Assembly: GCA_029264995.1 (NCBI GenBank)
Contig: JAJUKC010000007.1
Location: 1 to 55,652 of the forward strand
Reading direction: 5' to 3'
Length of the DNA stretch: 55,652 bases
Source of the DNA: Marinobacter sp.
GTDB lineage: Bacteria; Pseudomonadota; Gammaproteobacteria; Pseudomonadales; Oleiphilaceae
Position numbers and translations under genes: made by a program. The notes below the pieces were generated by a model that saw only the letters and a program-made list of their open reading frames with translations, had not been told where the DNA came from and did not search any database. Shown here piece after piece: positions 48,456 to 55,652 of this stretch; the first letter of the stretch is position 1; each line of letters opens with the position of its first letter.

Positions 48456-50042
48456 TTAGCCCATATGCAACAGCATGGTCTGGGGCGACTCCAGATAGCT
48501 CTTCCAGAGGTTGCAGAACCGCGCGATGGTGCCGCCGTCAATAATGCGGTGATCGCCGGCCCAGCTGATCGTCATGATTGCCCGTTCCACCACCTGGCCG
48601 TTGGCATCAAAGCGCGGCAGTTTCTGGGTACGACCCAGCGCCACAATCGCCACTTCGGGAGCATTGATGATGGGCGCCGCGTAGGTACCGCCCAATGCGC
48701 CAATGTTGGAAATGGTGATGGTGCCACCTTTGAGGTCGTCCTGGCTGACGCGGCCGGAACGGGCGGCTTCGGTCAGGCGCGCAATTTCCTCGGCAATGCC
48801 CAGCAGAGTGCGTTGTTCAACGTTTTTGACGTTGGGTACCACCAGGCCGGCCTTGCCATCCACCGCCATGCCAATATTGCAGTGGGGCAGGTAGTGGATT
48901 TCGGTCACATCCTCGTTCAACTGACTGTTCAGTACCGGGTATTCCTGAACAGCCAGGGCCATGGCTTTCATAAAGAACGGCATGAGCGTTAGCCGGGTGC
49001 CTTTGGCTTCGGCCTCCGGCTTTAGCTGCTCCCGAAGCTTGAGCAAGTCGGTTACATCAATATCCTCACTGTAGATAAAGTGAGGAATGGTGGTTGCCGA
49101 CTGAACCATAGTCCGGGCCATGGCCGCCTTCATGCCTTTGATCGGTTCCACACGGACTTGCTGATCGCCGTCTGTGTGGCGGCGAGGTGCCGTGCTGCGT
49201 TCAGCCTGGCGGTCACTGGCGCTGGAATCTGAGGTGGGCTGCTCCAGGTGTGCCAGAACATCTGACTTGAGTACCCGACCATCCTTACCGGAACCCGCGA
49301 TATCGCTCAGGTTCAGCTCGTGCTCGCGCACCAGCCGACGTACCGCCGGGCTGGCCGGAATCCGGGCCCGGTTGCCGGTTGCCACCGGTGTGGCTTTTGC
49401 TGGCGCGGTGTCTGCCGCCGGCCTGGATTCGGCCTTTGGCTGTGGGGCCTCTTCACGATCTCGCGGGACGAAGGCAAACAGCGGTGAATGCACCCGCGCC
49501 ATGGATTGCTGCTCATGGTAGAGCTTGGTGATTCGGCCGGCCTTGGGGGCGGTGATTTCAACCATGGCCTTGTCGGTCATGACGTCCACCACCGGCTGAT
49601 CTTCTTCGATCTCATCGCCCTCGGCCACGCGCCATTCAACCACCTCGCACTCGACAATGCCTTCGCCGATGTCCGGCAAAATAAAGTCTTCAGTCGCAAT
49701 ATCGTCCCCGCCTTGTGCGGGTTCCGCTTTGGCTACAGCTTCCGGGGCAGAGTCTACCTTCGACGACTCTTCAGCGCTTGCTGGTGCCGGCGCCCCGGCC
49801 TCGCCACTCTCATCCACCAACTCGAACAGTGGCGCATGCACCTTGGCAATATCGCCTTCTTTGTAATAGAGACGGGTAACGCGCCCCTTGTAGGGTGCGG
49901 GTATTTCCACCAGTGCCTTGTCAGTCATTACTTCAGCCACCGGCTGGTCTTCCTCGATGACGTCGCCTTCGGCTACCAGCCATTTGACCAGTTCACATTC
50001 CACGATACCTTCGCCGATATCGGGCAGAATAAAATCACTCAT
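48456..50042 (-). CDS. bkdB: Branched-chain 2-oxoacid dehydrogenase E2 (acyltransferase)
   Basis: A 528-residue E2 with two lipoyl domains in tandem (lipoyl Lys K42 in VMTDKALVEI and K158 in VMTDKAMVEI), each followed by an Ala/Pro/Glu linker. Then come an E1/E3-binding domain (PASPAVRRLVREHELNLSDIAGSGKDGRVLKSDVL, ~232) and a catalytic core ending with the HxxxDG active site DHRIIDGG (~498). Bacterial BkdB usually has one lipoyl domain, so two is a variation. It follows the E1-beta gene by 26 bp. Confidence 0.88.
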   Translation of the reverse strand: MSDFILPDIGEGIVECELVKWLVAEGDVIEEDQPVAEVMTDKALVEIPAPYKGRVTRLYYKEGDIAKVHAPLFELVDESGEAGAPAPASAEESSKVDSAPEAVAKAEPAQGGDDIATEDFILPDIGEGIVECEVVEWRVAEGDEIEEDQPVVDVMTDKAMVEITAPKAGRITKLYHEQQSMARVHSPLFAFVPRDREEAPQPKAESRPAADTAPAKATPVATGNRARIPASPAVRRLVREHELNLSDIAGSGKDGRVLKSDVLAHLEQPTSDSSASDRQAERSTAPRRHTDGDQQVRVEPIKGMKAAMARTMVQSATTIPHFIYSEDIDVTDLLKLREQLKPEAEAKGTRLTLMPFFMKAMALAVQEYPVLNSQLNEDVTEIHYLPHCNIGMAVDGKAGLVVPNVKNVEQRTLLGIAEEIARLTEAARSGRVSQDDLKGGTITISNIGALGGTYAAPIINAPEVAIVALGRTQKLPRFDANGQVVERAIMTISWAGDHRIIDGGTIARFCNLWKSYLESPQTMLLHMG

Positions 50043-50068
50043 GCTTGTTCTCCTGTCCTGATATCCGC

Positions 50069-51046
50069 CTAGAATTCCACGCTTTCCCTGATGGCCTCGT
50101 AGACCTTCAGGTGATTGGGCAAGTGCTCTTTTTCCAGCACCAGCGGGAAGGGGGTGTCCATCCCGGTTACCCGCGCAATGGGAGATTCCAGGTACAGGAA
50201 GCAGCGCTCCTGAATGGTCGCTGCAATTTCGCCGGCAAAGCCGCCAGTGAGAGGAGCTTCGTGGGTAATCACAAGGCGTCCGGTTTTGAGCACGGAATTG
50301 GCCACGGTTTCCACATCCCAGGGAAGAATCGACCGAAGATCAATCACCTCGCAGGAAATGCCTTCCTTTTCAGCGCGCTCAACCGCCTGGTCAATGACTT
50401 CCATCTGGGCGCCCCAGCCCAGAACGGTCACATCCGTTCCCTCTTTGATGATTTCAGCTTCACCCAGGGGCAGGCGGTAATCCTCATCCGGTACATCGCC
50501 TACCGAAGCCCGGTACAAGCGCTTGGGCTCAAAGAACAGTACCGGGTTGGGATCGTGGATGGCCGCCAGCAGCAGACCTTTGGCCTGGTGCGGGTTGCGC
50601 GGCACCACAATCTTGAGGCCCGGGGTGTGGGCGAAATAGGCTTCTGGGGATTGCGAGTGGTAGAGACCGCCGGCAATGCCGCCGCCATAGGGCGCGCGAA
50701 TGGTCAGGCCACCGACGTTAAACAGGTTACCCGAGCGATACCGGTATTTGGCCGATTCGTTCACGATCTGGTCGAAGGCCGGGAAGATGTAGTCGGCAAA
50801 CTGAATCTCGGCGACGGGCACAGAGCCCTGGGCGGCCAGGCCGTTGGCAAAACCGATAATGCCCTGTTCCACCAATGGTGTGTTGAAACAGCGGGACTTT
50901 CCGTATTTCTGCTGTAGATTGCTGGTGGCGCGGAACACGCCGCCGAAAACGCCCACGTCCTCACCGAAACACAACACTTTGTCATCGGCCGCCATGGCGG
51001 TATCCAGGGCATTGTTGATGGCCTGGAGCATGTTCATCTTGGTCAT
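50069..51046 (-). CDS. bkdA2: Branched-chain 2-oxoacid dehydrogenase E1-beta
   Basis: A 325-residue E1-beta starting [45 protein letters not shown], the family opening with the thiamine-diphosphate-proximal GEDVGxxGG. Further blocks: [20 protein letters not shown] and [21 protein letters not shown] (H-S-Q-SPEA follows). I start at ATG 51046, one base after the E1-alpha stop, with GGAG upstream, rather than the frame opening 15 codons earlier. With E1-alpha it forms the heterotetramer that decarboxylates branched-chain 2-oxo acids. Confidence 0.92.
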   Translation of the reverse strand: MTKMNMLQAINNALDTAMAADDKVLCFGEDVGVFGGVFRATSNLQQKYGKSRCFNTPLVEQGIIGFANGLAAQGSVPVAEIQFADYIFPAFDQIVNESAKYRYRSGNLFNVGGLTIRAPYGGGIAGGLYHSQSPEAYFAHTPGLKIVVPRNPHQAKGLLLAAIHDPNPVLFFEPKRLYRASVGDVPDEDYRLPLGEAEIIKEGTDVTVLGWGAQMEVIDQAVERAEKEGISCEVIDLRSILPWDVETVANSVLKTGRLVITHEAPLTGGFAGEIAATIQERCFLYLESPIARVTGMDTPFPLVLEKEHLPNHLKVYEAIRESVEF

Positions 51047-51047
51047 C

Positions 51048-52232
51048 TCACGCTCCTCCCTTAACGTGTTCAGCGCTCTTTGGGTACTCATCCGGATATC
51101 GACGGATATGAGCCTTCAGTTTTTCAAACTGCTCGGCCAGCATGGGAGGCACTTCGTCGTAGACATCGGTAACCAATGTTTCAAGGGCTGGTGGCGGACG
51201 TTTCTGGGCCCGCTTCATGGTTTCCAGCACTTCGCGGCGCATGTTTTCCTGGAACTGTTTTTCGTCGTCCTCGCTCCACCATTTCTTGCTTTCCAGCCAA
51301 AGGCGCATGCGCAGGATCGGGTCCTTCTCGCGCCATACCGCTTCCTCATCCTTGCTGCGGTAACCGGACGGGTCATCGGAGGATGAGTGGGCCGCAAGGC
51401 GGTAGCTCATGGCCTCAATCAATACCGGGCGATTGTGTTTAACCGCCAGCTCCCGGGCGGCTCTGGTGGCTTCGTACATGGCCAGTACGTCGTTACCGTC
51501 TACCCTGATAACGTCCATCTTGTAGCCATAGGCCCTTGGTGCCACGCCATCGGCTGCGAACTGTTCAGCGGCGGGGGTTGAAATGGCATAACCGTTATTC
51601 CGGCACAGGAATATAACCGGTACTCGCTGCACGGCGGCCATGTTCAGGGCGGCATGGAAATCGCCTTCAGAGGCCGCGCCTTCGCCGAAGTAGGTAATGG
51701 TACAGTGGCCGTCTCCCGCCAGCTTCTGGCCATAGGCATAGCCGGTGGCCTGAGGAATCTGGGTGGCCAGGGGCGAAGAGATGGTCATGTAATTCAGCTT
51801 TTTCGAGCCGTAGTGCACGGGCATTTGCCGGCCCTTGCCGTAATCAAGCTCGTTGCCGAAAAGCTGGTTCATGAATTCATCGATGGAAAAACCGCGGTAG
51901 GCGAGGGCGCCTTGCTCCCGGTACTGCGCCATGATCATGTCGTTGTCGTCCAGCGCGGCGGCGCTGCCGATGACGGCGGCTTCTTCACCGGTGCACTGCA
52001 TGTAGAAGCTCAAACGACCCTGGCGCTGGGCGGCCAGCATTCGCTCATCGAGAATCCGGGTGGTGACCATGGCCCGGTAGATGCGAAGGGCTTTATCCTT
52101 ATCGAGATCCGGCGCCTTGGCGCTTTTGTATAGCTTGCCGTCCTGCTTCAGGAGCTTGAACGTGGGAATGCGGAATTCCGCACCATCGGTAAACGAGGGG
52201 GAATACACAACTTTCGATTTTGTTGTTGTCAT
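51048..52232 (-). CDS. bkdA1: Branched-chain 2-oxoacid dehydrogenase E1-alpha
   Basis: A 394-residue E1-alpha. Thiamine diphosphate motif [20 protein letters not shown] ending in CRNN (183-213), and the loop [19 protein letters not shown] (278-296). This loop is equivalent to the HHSTSDDSSAYR loop whose serine is phosphorylated by BCKD kinase in animals; Ser283-285 are the candidate sites here. First gene of the operon E1-alpha, E1-beta, E2, kinase. A good ribosome-binding site (GGAAGAGGA) precedes ATG 52232. The E3 (lipoamide dehydrogenase) gene is not in the window. Confidence 0.92.
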   Translation of the reverse strand: MTTTKSKVVYSPSFTDGAEFRIPTFKLLKQDGKLYKSAKAPDLDKDKALRIYRAMVTTRILDERMLAAQRQGRLSFYMQCTGEEAAVIGSAAALDDNDMIMAQYREQGALAYRGFSIDEFMNQLFGNELDYGKGRQMPVHYGSKKLNYMTISSPLATQIPQATGYAYGQKLAGDGHCTITYFGEGAASEGDFHAALNMAAVQRVPVIFLCRNNGYAISTPAAEQFAADGVAPRAYGYKMDVIRVDGNDVLAMYEATRAARELAVKHNRPVLIEAMSYRLAAHSSSDDPSGYRSKDEEAVWREKDPILRMRLWLESKKWWSEDDEKQFQENMRREVLETMKRAQKRPPPALETLVTDVYDEVPPMLAEQFEKLKAHIRRYPDEYPKSAEHVKGGA

Positions 52233-52342
52233 AGTCCTCTTCCTGGGGTGTTGGCCTGAGGAAACAATACACGCCTTGTGGGCGTATCGTTAATGTCATT
52301 GTAGACAACCTGGGGAAATCTGGTGCGATCATTCCAGGCCTT

Positions 52343-52362
52343 AGTTTACCTTAACGTAAACT
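52343..52362. promoter_or_regulatory. LiuR-like palindrome upstream of the bkd operon
   Basis: AGTTTACCTTAACGTAAACT: perfect 7-bp arms (AGTTTAC/GTAAACT) around CTTAAC. It resembles the MerR-family LiuR operator (TTTACGTTAACGTAAA-type) that governs branched-chain amino acid catabolism in proteobacteria. It lies about 110 bp before the bkdA1 start and about 145 bp before mqo, in their shared divergent region. Site identity is from memory of the motif, not a search. Confidence 0.5.
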
Positions 52363-52506
52363 GCATACCTGGAGGTAGACCCAAGACGTGGATTTTTATT
52401 TAATGCGCCACACCGATGAATTTTCCGTGTTTGCCGCAAGCATGCTAACGTCAATACAGGTACTCTATTGAATAGCTTCAGTAAACGGACTCTGGCGGGC
52501 AGGCAT

Positions 52507-53970
52507 ATGAATGTGATCGTGATCGGCGCAGGAATAATGGGAACCACTTTTGCCACCCTGGCGAAAGAACTGGCGCCCGAACTGGATATCACCATTCTGG
52601 AGCGACTGGACAGCCCGGGCGCGGGCAACTCCTGGTCGTTCAACAATGCCGGCACCGGCCACGAAGCCAACTGCGAGCTTAACTATACGCCAGTGGATGG
52701 CGAGGTAATCTCGGTGGAGAAAGCCTTGAAAATCCACGCCCAGTTCAACGTTGCCAAGCAGTTCTGGGCCTACCTTGTTCAAAAAGGTGCAATAAAAGAC
52801 CCCAAAAGCTTCATCAACCAGACCCGCCATTGCACCCTGGTATCCGAGCCATCCATCGAGGAGCTCAAGCTACGCTTCAAGGAAATGTCCGCCCACCACT
52901 TTTTTGAGCGCATGCGTTTTTCCGAGGAGTTTGACGAGATCAAACGCTGGATTCCCTACACCATGGACGGCCGGCCCCGTCACGAAAAAATGGCAGCAAC
53001 GGTGGTAGAAACGGGAACCGACGTGAATTTTGGCGCCCTGACGGAACAGATGGCGAAATACGCAATGAATGAACTGGGCGTGAAAATCGAATACGGCGTT
53101 CATGTGAAACGAGTACACCGCAGCCCCGCGGGGAGCTGGCTGGTAGAAACACAAACCCGGGGTGCTGCTGTTCAGCACCGGGCCGACGTACTGTTTGTTG
53201 GCGCGGGTGGGGGCGCTTTCCCCATCCTCAAGAAAAGTCATCTACCATTTGCCCGGCGGTTTACCGGTTTTCCGGTGGGCGGGCGTTTTCTGCAGGCGGA
53301 AATCACCGAAGAGCAGGCCCGGCAATATCGCGCAAAAACCTATGGCAAGGCGGAAGTGGGCGCACCTCCTATGTCTGTACCGCATCTGGACCTGCGGGTG
53401 GCTGACGGCCGGCATTATTTGCTCTTTGGCCCCTTTGCCTCGTTCAAGCCCGTTCTGGAAAAAGGGCGCGGTTTCATTGATTACCTGAAGGCCATGCGCC
53501 TGCACGATATCCCCGGCCTGCTGAATGTGGCGATGGAGCATTTCCCGCTGGTGAAATACCTGGTAACTGAAACCTTCAAAGGCGAGAAAAGCATGCTGGA
53601 GTCGCTGGAGAAATTCGCTCCGGGCCTGAGCTCCAGGTTTGACTGGAAGCCTATTGAGGCTGGCCAGCGGGTACAGATCATCAAGGATGGGGATCTGCAG
53701 ATGGGTACAGAGATTATCGTGTCGAAGGATAAAACCTACGGCACAATACTTGGGGCGTCGCCTGGCGCCTCGGTGTCACCTGAGGTGATGCTGCGTGCCC
53801 TGGAGCAATTGTTCCCGGCGGTATTTGCTGGAGAGTCCGCCAGATCCAAGCTGAAAGAGATGTTCCCTGAAGACAATCTGGATACACTGATCAGCAATCC
53901 GGAGCGGTATCGTGAGATTCGGGACGCCGTGAACTCAACCTTGGGCATCCAATCAGAGATACCAGCGTAG
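52507..53970 (+). CDS. mqo: Malate:quinone oxidoreductase
   Basis: A 487-residue peripheral membrane flavoprotein oxidising malate to oxaloacetate and reducing quinone. FAD motif VIVIGAGIMGTTFATLAKEL (~3-22), then SWSFNNAGTGHEANCELNYTP (~43-63), FFERMRFSEEFDEIKRWIP (~133), VGARR-like VLFVGAGGGAFPILKKS (~228) and DGDLQMGTEIIVSKDKTYGTILGASPGASVSPEVML near the C-terminus, a strong Mqo signature. I start at ATG 52507 because the TTG 13 codons upstream adds residues ahead of the FAD strand. Confidence 0.9.
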   Translation: MNVIVIGAGIMGTTFATLAKELAPELDITILERLDSPGAGNSWSFNNAGTGHEANCELNYTPVDGEVISVEKALKIHAQFNVAKQFWAYLVQKGAIKDPKSFINQTRHCTLVSEPSIEELKLRFKEMSAHHFFERMRFSEEFDEIKRWIPYTMDGRPRHEKMAATVVETGTDVNFGALTEQMAKYAMNELGVKIEYGVHVKRVHRSPAGSWLVETQTRGAAVQHRADVLFVGAGGGAFPILKKSHLPFARRFTGFPVGGRFLQAEITEEQARQYRAKTYGKAEVGAPPMSVPHLDLRVADGRHYLLFGPFASFKPVLEKGRGFIDYLKAMRLHDIPGLLNVAMEHFPLVKYLVTETFKGEKSMLESLEKFAPGLSSRFDWKPIEAGQRVQIIKDGDLQMGTEIIVSKDKTYGTILGASPGASVSPEVMLRALEQLFPAVFAGESARSKLKEMFPEDNLDTLISNPERYREIRDAVNSTLGIQSEIPA

Positions 53971-53999
53971 CCGAGCGTTCTCAGGGACGAAAACAAACA

Positions 54000-54153
54000 G
54001 TGAAAGCACTCGAACTCAAAGTTCCACCCGTCGTTCTGGCCATCTTTTTCGGGGCGGCCATGTGGGCAATTCAAACCCGAGGAACGACACATGCGGGCGT
54101 TATTCGGTGACGACTATACCCAGTACGCCTCACGTGTTGGGCGCTGGTTCTAG
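54000..54153 (+). pseudogene. Internally deleted isoprenylcysteine-carboxylmethyltransferase-type (ICMT) gene
   Basis: GTG 54000 opens VKALELKVPPVVLAIFFGAAMWAI, the first membrane helix of ICMT-type integral methyltransferases, and this frame stops at 54108. In another frame, from about 54073 to 54153, the sequence reads KPEERHMRALFGDDYTQYASRVGRWF and ends there, the standard C-terminal tail. About 90 codons between have gone, including the SAM site. The stop TAG (54151-54153) and the stop of the convergent pirin remnant share the palindrome CTAG. Too short for the minimum gene caller, but the two ends are clear. Confidence 0.75.
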
Positions 54154-54500
54154 CCGGGCAAGGGAATAAACTCTTCTTCATCACCAGGTACGGCGGGAAA
54201 ACGCCGGTTCTGCCAGTCATCTTTGGCCTGTTCGATACGCTCCTTTCGGCTGGACACAAAATTCCATTCAATAAACCGTCGGCCCAGGGGTTCACCTCCG
54301 ACAAGGGCGAGCCGGGTGTCTTCGATCGCTTCAACCGTAACGCCTTCGTGAGCGGCCAAAACCGCCATGGAATATTCCGGCACCTCCGTTCCGCCTGCCA
54401 GCAGCTTACCTTTTGCAACATACAGGCCGCGCTCCTCAGCGTCCGGCAGGGTAAGCTTCTGCCCCGGTTTCAGCCACGCCTCTGGAAGCAGTAGGTGTGC
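54150..54500 (-). pseudogene. C-terminal half of a pirin-family protein
   Basis: On the minus strand the last ~110 codons encode LPDAEERGLYVAKGKLLAGG, MAVLAAHEGVTVEAIEDTRLALVGGEPLGRRFIEWNFVSS, KERIEQAKDDWQNRRFPAVPGDEEEFIPLP, the second cupin of pirin. The first cupin, with the metal-binding HxH, is lost. Upstream of about 54500 the open frame continues to 54710 but is the antisense of the operator region and the small winged-helix gene, so it is not pirin. It probably lost its 5' half when the element next to dif arrived. Confidence 0.75.
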
Positions 54501-54649
54501 CAGAGTCTGGCTCGACCTAATGCTTGCGCCAACAGTTGGCATCGCTATAATTGGTGCCCGCTTGGGCAAGGCCACAGGCTGCGGCTGGACCGTTTGGCCC
54601 TGGCTGCGCCAGAAACTGGCATCGACTGAAGCTCGTGCCACTTGTTGGC
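54499..54649. repeat. Four GCCA-N5-TGGC palindromes in two equally spaced pairs
   Basis: Sites at 54499-54511 (centre GAGTC), 54528-54540 (ACAGT), 54608-54620 (GAAAC) and 54637-54649 (CTTGT). Starts within each pair are exactly 29 bp apart, and the pairs are 109 bp apart. The sequences between sites 1-2 and 3-4 share TCGAC and GCT, so one pair looks like a diverged copy of the other. Sites 1 and 2 flank or overlap a promoter (next entry). They look like operators for a dimeric regulator, most simply the adjacent small winged-helix protein. Confidence 0.6.
54524..54551 (+). promoter_or_regulatory. Probable promoter for the small winged-helix gene
   Basis: TTGCGC (54524-54529) and a perfect TATAAT (54546-54551) 16 bp apart. 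Operator-like site 2 (54528-54540) lies between the two boxes, a position that would block polymerase. The start codon of the downstream gene is at 54670. Confidence 0.55.
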
Positions 54650-54669
54650 ATGACGCATCCTGAGAGTCT

Positions 54670-54975
54670 ATGTACCGCGATTTTAAGACCACCCTTGAGC
54701 TCATTACCACTGTGCTGGATAACGCTGATCTGACTTCGGATGAGATCCGAAAGCGTTATGCCAACATGCCAGATCGGACATTCAAGCGCCACATGGCAAT
54801 CGCCCGCAAACACGGTGCACAGATGGAGTGTGTCTCCGATTCTACTGGCCGCTACACCTGGATTTGTCGTAACAGGTATCAGATAGAGAGCCGAGTCCGA
54901 ACCTGGTTGGTTTTTGAGCGTGAACGAACACTGGTGGGCGATCCCCAGCTGGACCTCTTGCACCAGTCTCTATAG
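54670..54975 (+). CDS. Small winged-helix-like protein next to dif
   Basis: A 101-residue protein I do not recognise. Residues ~8-50 (TTLELITTVLDNADLTSDEIRKRYANMPDRTFKRHMAIARKHG) read as a winged helix, with a recognition helix around RTFKRHMAIARKHG, and GRYTWICRNRY could be the wing. The last third (RVRTWLVFERERTLVGDPQL) is charged helix. It could be the N-terminal part of a longer regulator (WYL or DeoR style) cut short, or a complete small DNA-binding protein. Context: it follows a promoter with paired operators and lies 108 bp before the chromosome dimer resolution site. Confidence 0.5.
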   Translation: MYRDFKTTLELITTVLDNADLTSDEIRKRYANMPDRTFKRHMAIARKHGAQMECVSDSTGRYTWICRNRYQIESRVRTWLVFERERTLVGDPQLDLLHQSL

Positions 54976-55020
54976 CCGCTTTTATTCGCCTAAGTGGAAC
55001 CGGTCGATCTCGATCATCGT

Positions 55021-55062
55021 AGCTGCACCCTGATTTCAAATTTTGTAAAAGGGCGTGCAGCT
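55021..55062. repeat. Imperfect hairpin between the winged-helix gene and dif
   Basis: AGCTGCAC-CCT and AGGG-C-GTGCAGCT pair over 8+3 bp with one bulged C around an AT-rich loop of about 19 nt. It begins 45 bp after the stop of the winged-helix gene and ends 21 bp before dif. A T-tract is lacking on the + strand, so terminator function is uncertain. Confidence 0.5.
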
Positions 55063-55083
55063 CTGCATACCATGAAACCCGAT

Positions 55084-55111
55084 ACTGCGCATAATGTATA
55101 TTATGTTAAAT
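55084..55111 (+). other. dif: dif: XerC/XerD chromosome dimer resolution site
   Basis: XerC arm ACTGCGCATAA (55084-55094), 6-bp centre TGTATA (55095-55100), XerD arm TTATGTTAAAT (55101-55111). The E. coli dif is GGTGCGCATAA/TGTATA/TTATGTTAAAT, so 26 of 28 positions agree, and the two that differ are the outermost XerC-arm bases. The tyrosine recombinases XerC and XerD cut here, activated by FtsK at the septum, to resolve chromosome dimers. It marks the replication terminus. The KOPS-type octamers to its left all point to it. Confidence 0.93.
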
Positions 55112-55132
55112 ACGGTATTCACTGCTGAAGAC

Positions 55133-55652
55133 CTAACCTCCCAATAACCTCTGCGCAAAATGCCCAGCACCAAATGCCAGCCCCGCAGCGGCCGTACCCA
55201 TGATCAATGTTCGGAGTCCTGATCGCACTACCGGTAAGCCATATACGATACTCTTAAGCATTCCGATACCGAGGAAGACGACTCCTGCCAATCCAAGACT
55301 GATCATGAACTGAATCCGACTCTCTAACCCCGGGATCGCATAAGGAAGCAACGGTAAAGCACCGACCGACAAAAATGAAGCGAACGTTGTCAGCGCAGCT
55401 CGGCGTGGGCTAATTCCGGCACCCGAAAGTCCGTACTCTTCCCGCAACATGGTTGCCACCCAAACATCGGGATTACGACTAATGACATCTACAACTTGCT
55501 CCAGCAATTCACCGTCGAATCCCTTCGCCTGAAACAGCTGGCGAATTTCCTCACGTTCACCTTCTGGCACAGCACGGATATGTTCACGTTCTGTGCGTTC
55601 AGCAAATTTGATCTGATTCAACTGCGCCTGGCCCGCTTCGTAATTACTTACC
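55133..55652 (-). CDS. VIT1/CCC1-family membrane protein (5' end beyond window)
   Basis: The last ~172 codons of a protein whose start lies past the right edge; the frame stays open to 55652 (reading ...VSNYEAGQAQLNQIKFAERTE). EREEIRQLFQAKGFDGELLEQVVDVI and MLREEYGLSGAGISPRRAALTTFASFLSVGALPLLPYAIPG are the cytoplasmic helix bundle and following membrane helix of vacuolar-iron-transporter-like (CCC1) proteins. Two more membrane segments follow (LGLAGVVFLGIGMLKSIVYG and LIMGTAAAGLAFGAGHFAQRLLG). Family members move Fe2+ or Mn2+. The stop lies 21 bp from dif. Confidence 0.85.
   Translation of the reverse strand, partial: VSNYEAGQAQLNQIKFAERTEREHIRAVPEGEREEIRQLFQAKGFDGELLEQVVDVISRNPDVWVATMLREEYGLSGAGISPRRAALTTFASFLSVGALPLLPYAIPGLESRIQFMISLGLAGVVFLGIGMLKSIVYGLPVVRSGLRTLIMGTAAAGLAFGAGHFAQRLLGG

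Noticed and set aside
47928..48992. 354-codon plus-strand open frame across the kinase and bkdB
   Set aside because: It crosses the boundary of two well-supported minus-strand genes and has shadow-like composition.
50045..50917. 290-codon plus-strand open frame opposite bkdA2
   Set aside because: bkdA2 is conserved over its full length on the other strand; this frame is its mirror.
54501..54710. The upstream part of the pirin frame as the true N-terminus
   Set aside because: It has no cupin motif and is the complement of the operator region and the start of the winged-helix gene.
55088..55105. The palindrome CATAAT-GTAT-ATTATG as a repressor operator
   Set aside because: It is the core of dif; the match to the XerC/XerD site extends beyond the palindrome on both sides.

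Overview
The window looks like chromosomal DNA of a marine gammaproteobacterium close to Marinobacter (moderately high G+C, tight operons, ArgP/ArgO, MacAB, Gsp, BkdA/B and DabAB proteins of that type). The genus is inferred from protein character only. Its right end reaches the replication terminus: a 28-bp dif site (XerC/XerD recombination site) lies at 55084-55111. It matches the Escherichia coli dif at every position except the first two. Ten GGGNAGGG octamers (FtsK-orienting KOPS type) were found by eye, all on the + strand pointing toward dif, and none on the other strand.

Layout. 1-3.5 kb: scars of a DraG-type hydrolase and a Fic protein, a metallophosphoesterase, an EAL-domain stub, rlmA and a DUF3581 gene. 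3.5-5.5 kb: a cold-shock protein with a long leader, then divergent argP/argO. 5.6-10.2 kb: MacA-MacB-TolC-type tripartite efflux operon. 10.1-11.4 kb: RES/Xre toxin-antitoxin pair. 11.4-12.5 kb: a collapsed FAD-oxidase/GlpD/FGGY-kinase operon reduced by deletions. 12.6-21.9 kb: lapG, gspC and, divergently, gspEFGHIJKLM (type II secretion; gspD is not here). 21.9-24 kb: a GNAT acetyltransferase and glutathione reductase. 24-29.2 kb: a three-gene sensing module (TonB-dependent receptor, periplasmic binding protein, hybrid histidine kinase). 29.3-32.5 kb: a J-like membrane protein, an SBF-type transporter, a GntR regulator and a truncated flavin monooxygenase. 32.6-37.6 kb: a LysR regulator divergent from dabB-dabA (inorganic carbon uptake). 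37.6-41.5 kb: sulfate ABC importer sbp-cysT-cysW-cysA. 41.6-46.6 kb: FabH, a zinc alcohol dehydrogenase, a lipoprotein, a Pro/Glu-rich envelope protein and an XdhC-like protein. 46.6-52.2 kb: branched-chain 2-oxoacid dehydrogenase operon (E1-alpha, E1-beta, E2) ending in a Hanks-type kinase gene. 52.5-55.6 kb: mqo, remnants of an ICMT-type methyltransferase and a pirin, a small winged-helix-like gene behind paired operator-like palindromes, dif, and a VIT/CCC1-type membrane protein running off the edge.

Two themes stand out. First, the stretch leading to the terminus is rich in gene scars (at least eight genes truncated or internally deleted), several made by deletions that fuse unrelated or distant pieces. 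Second, several regulatory structures can be read directly: a perfect 10-bp inverted repeat that would bury the sbp Shine-Dalgarno, a LiuR-like palindrome upstream of the bkd operon, a palindrome next to the -10 box of the toxin-antitoxin operon, and four GCCA-N5-TGGC sites arranged as two pairs with identical 29-bp spacing near dif.
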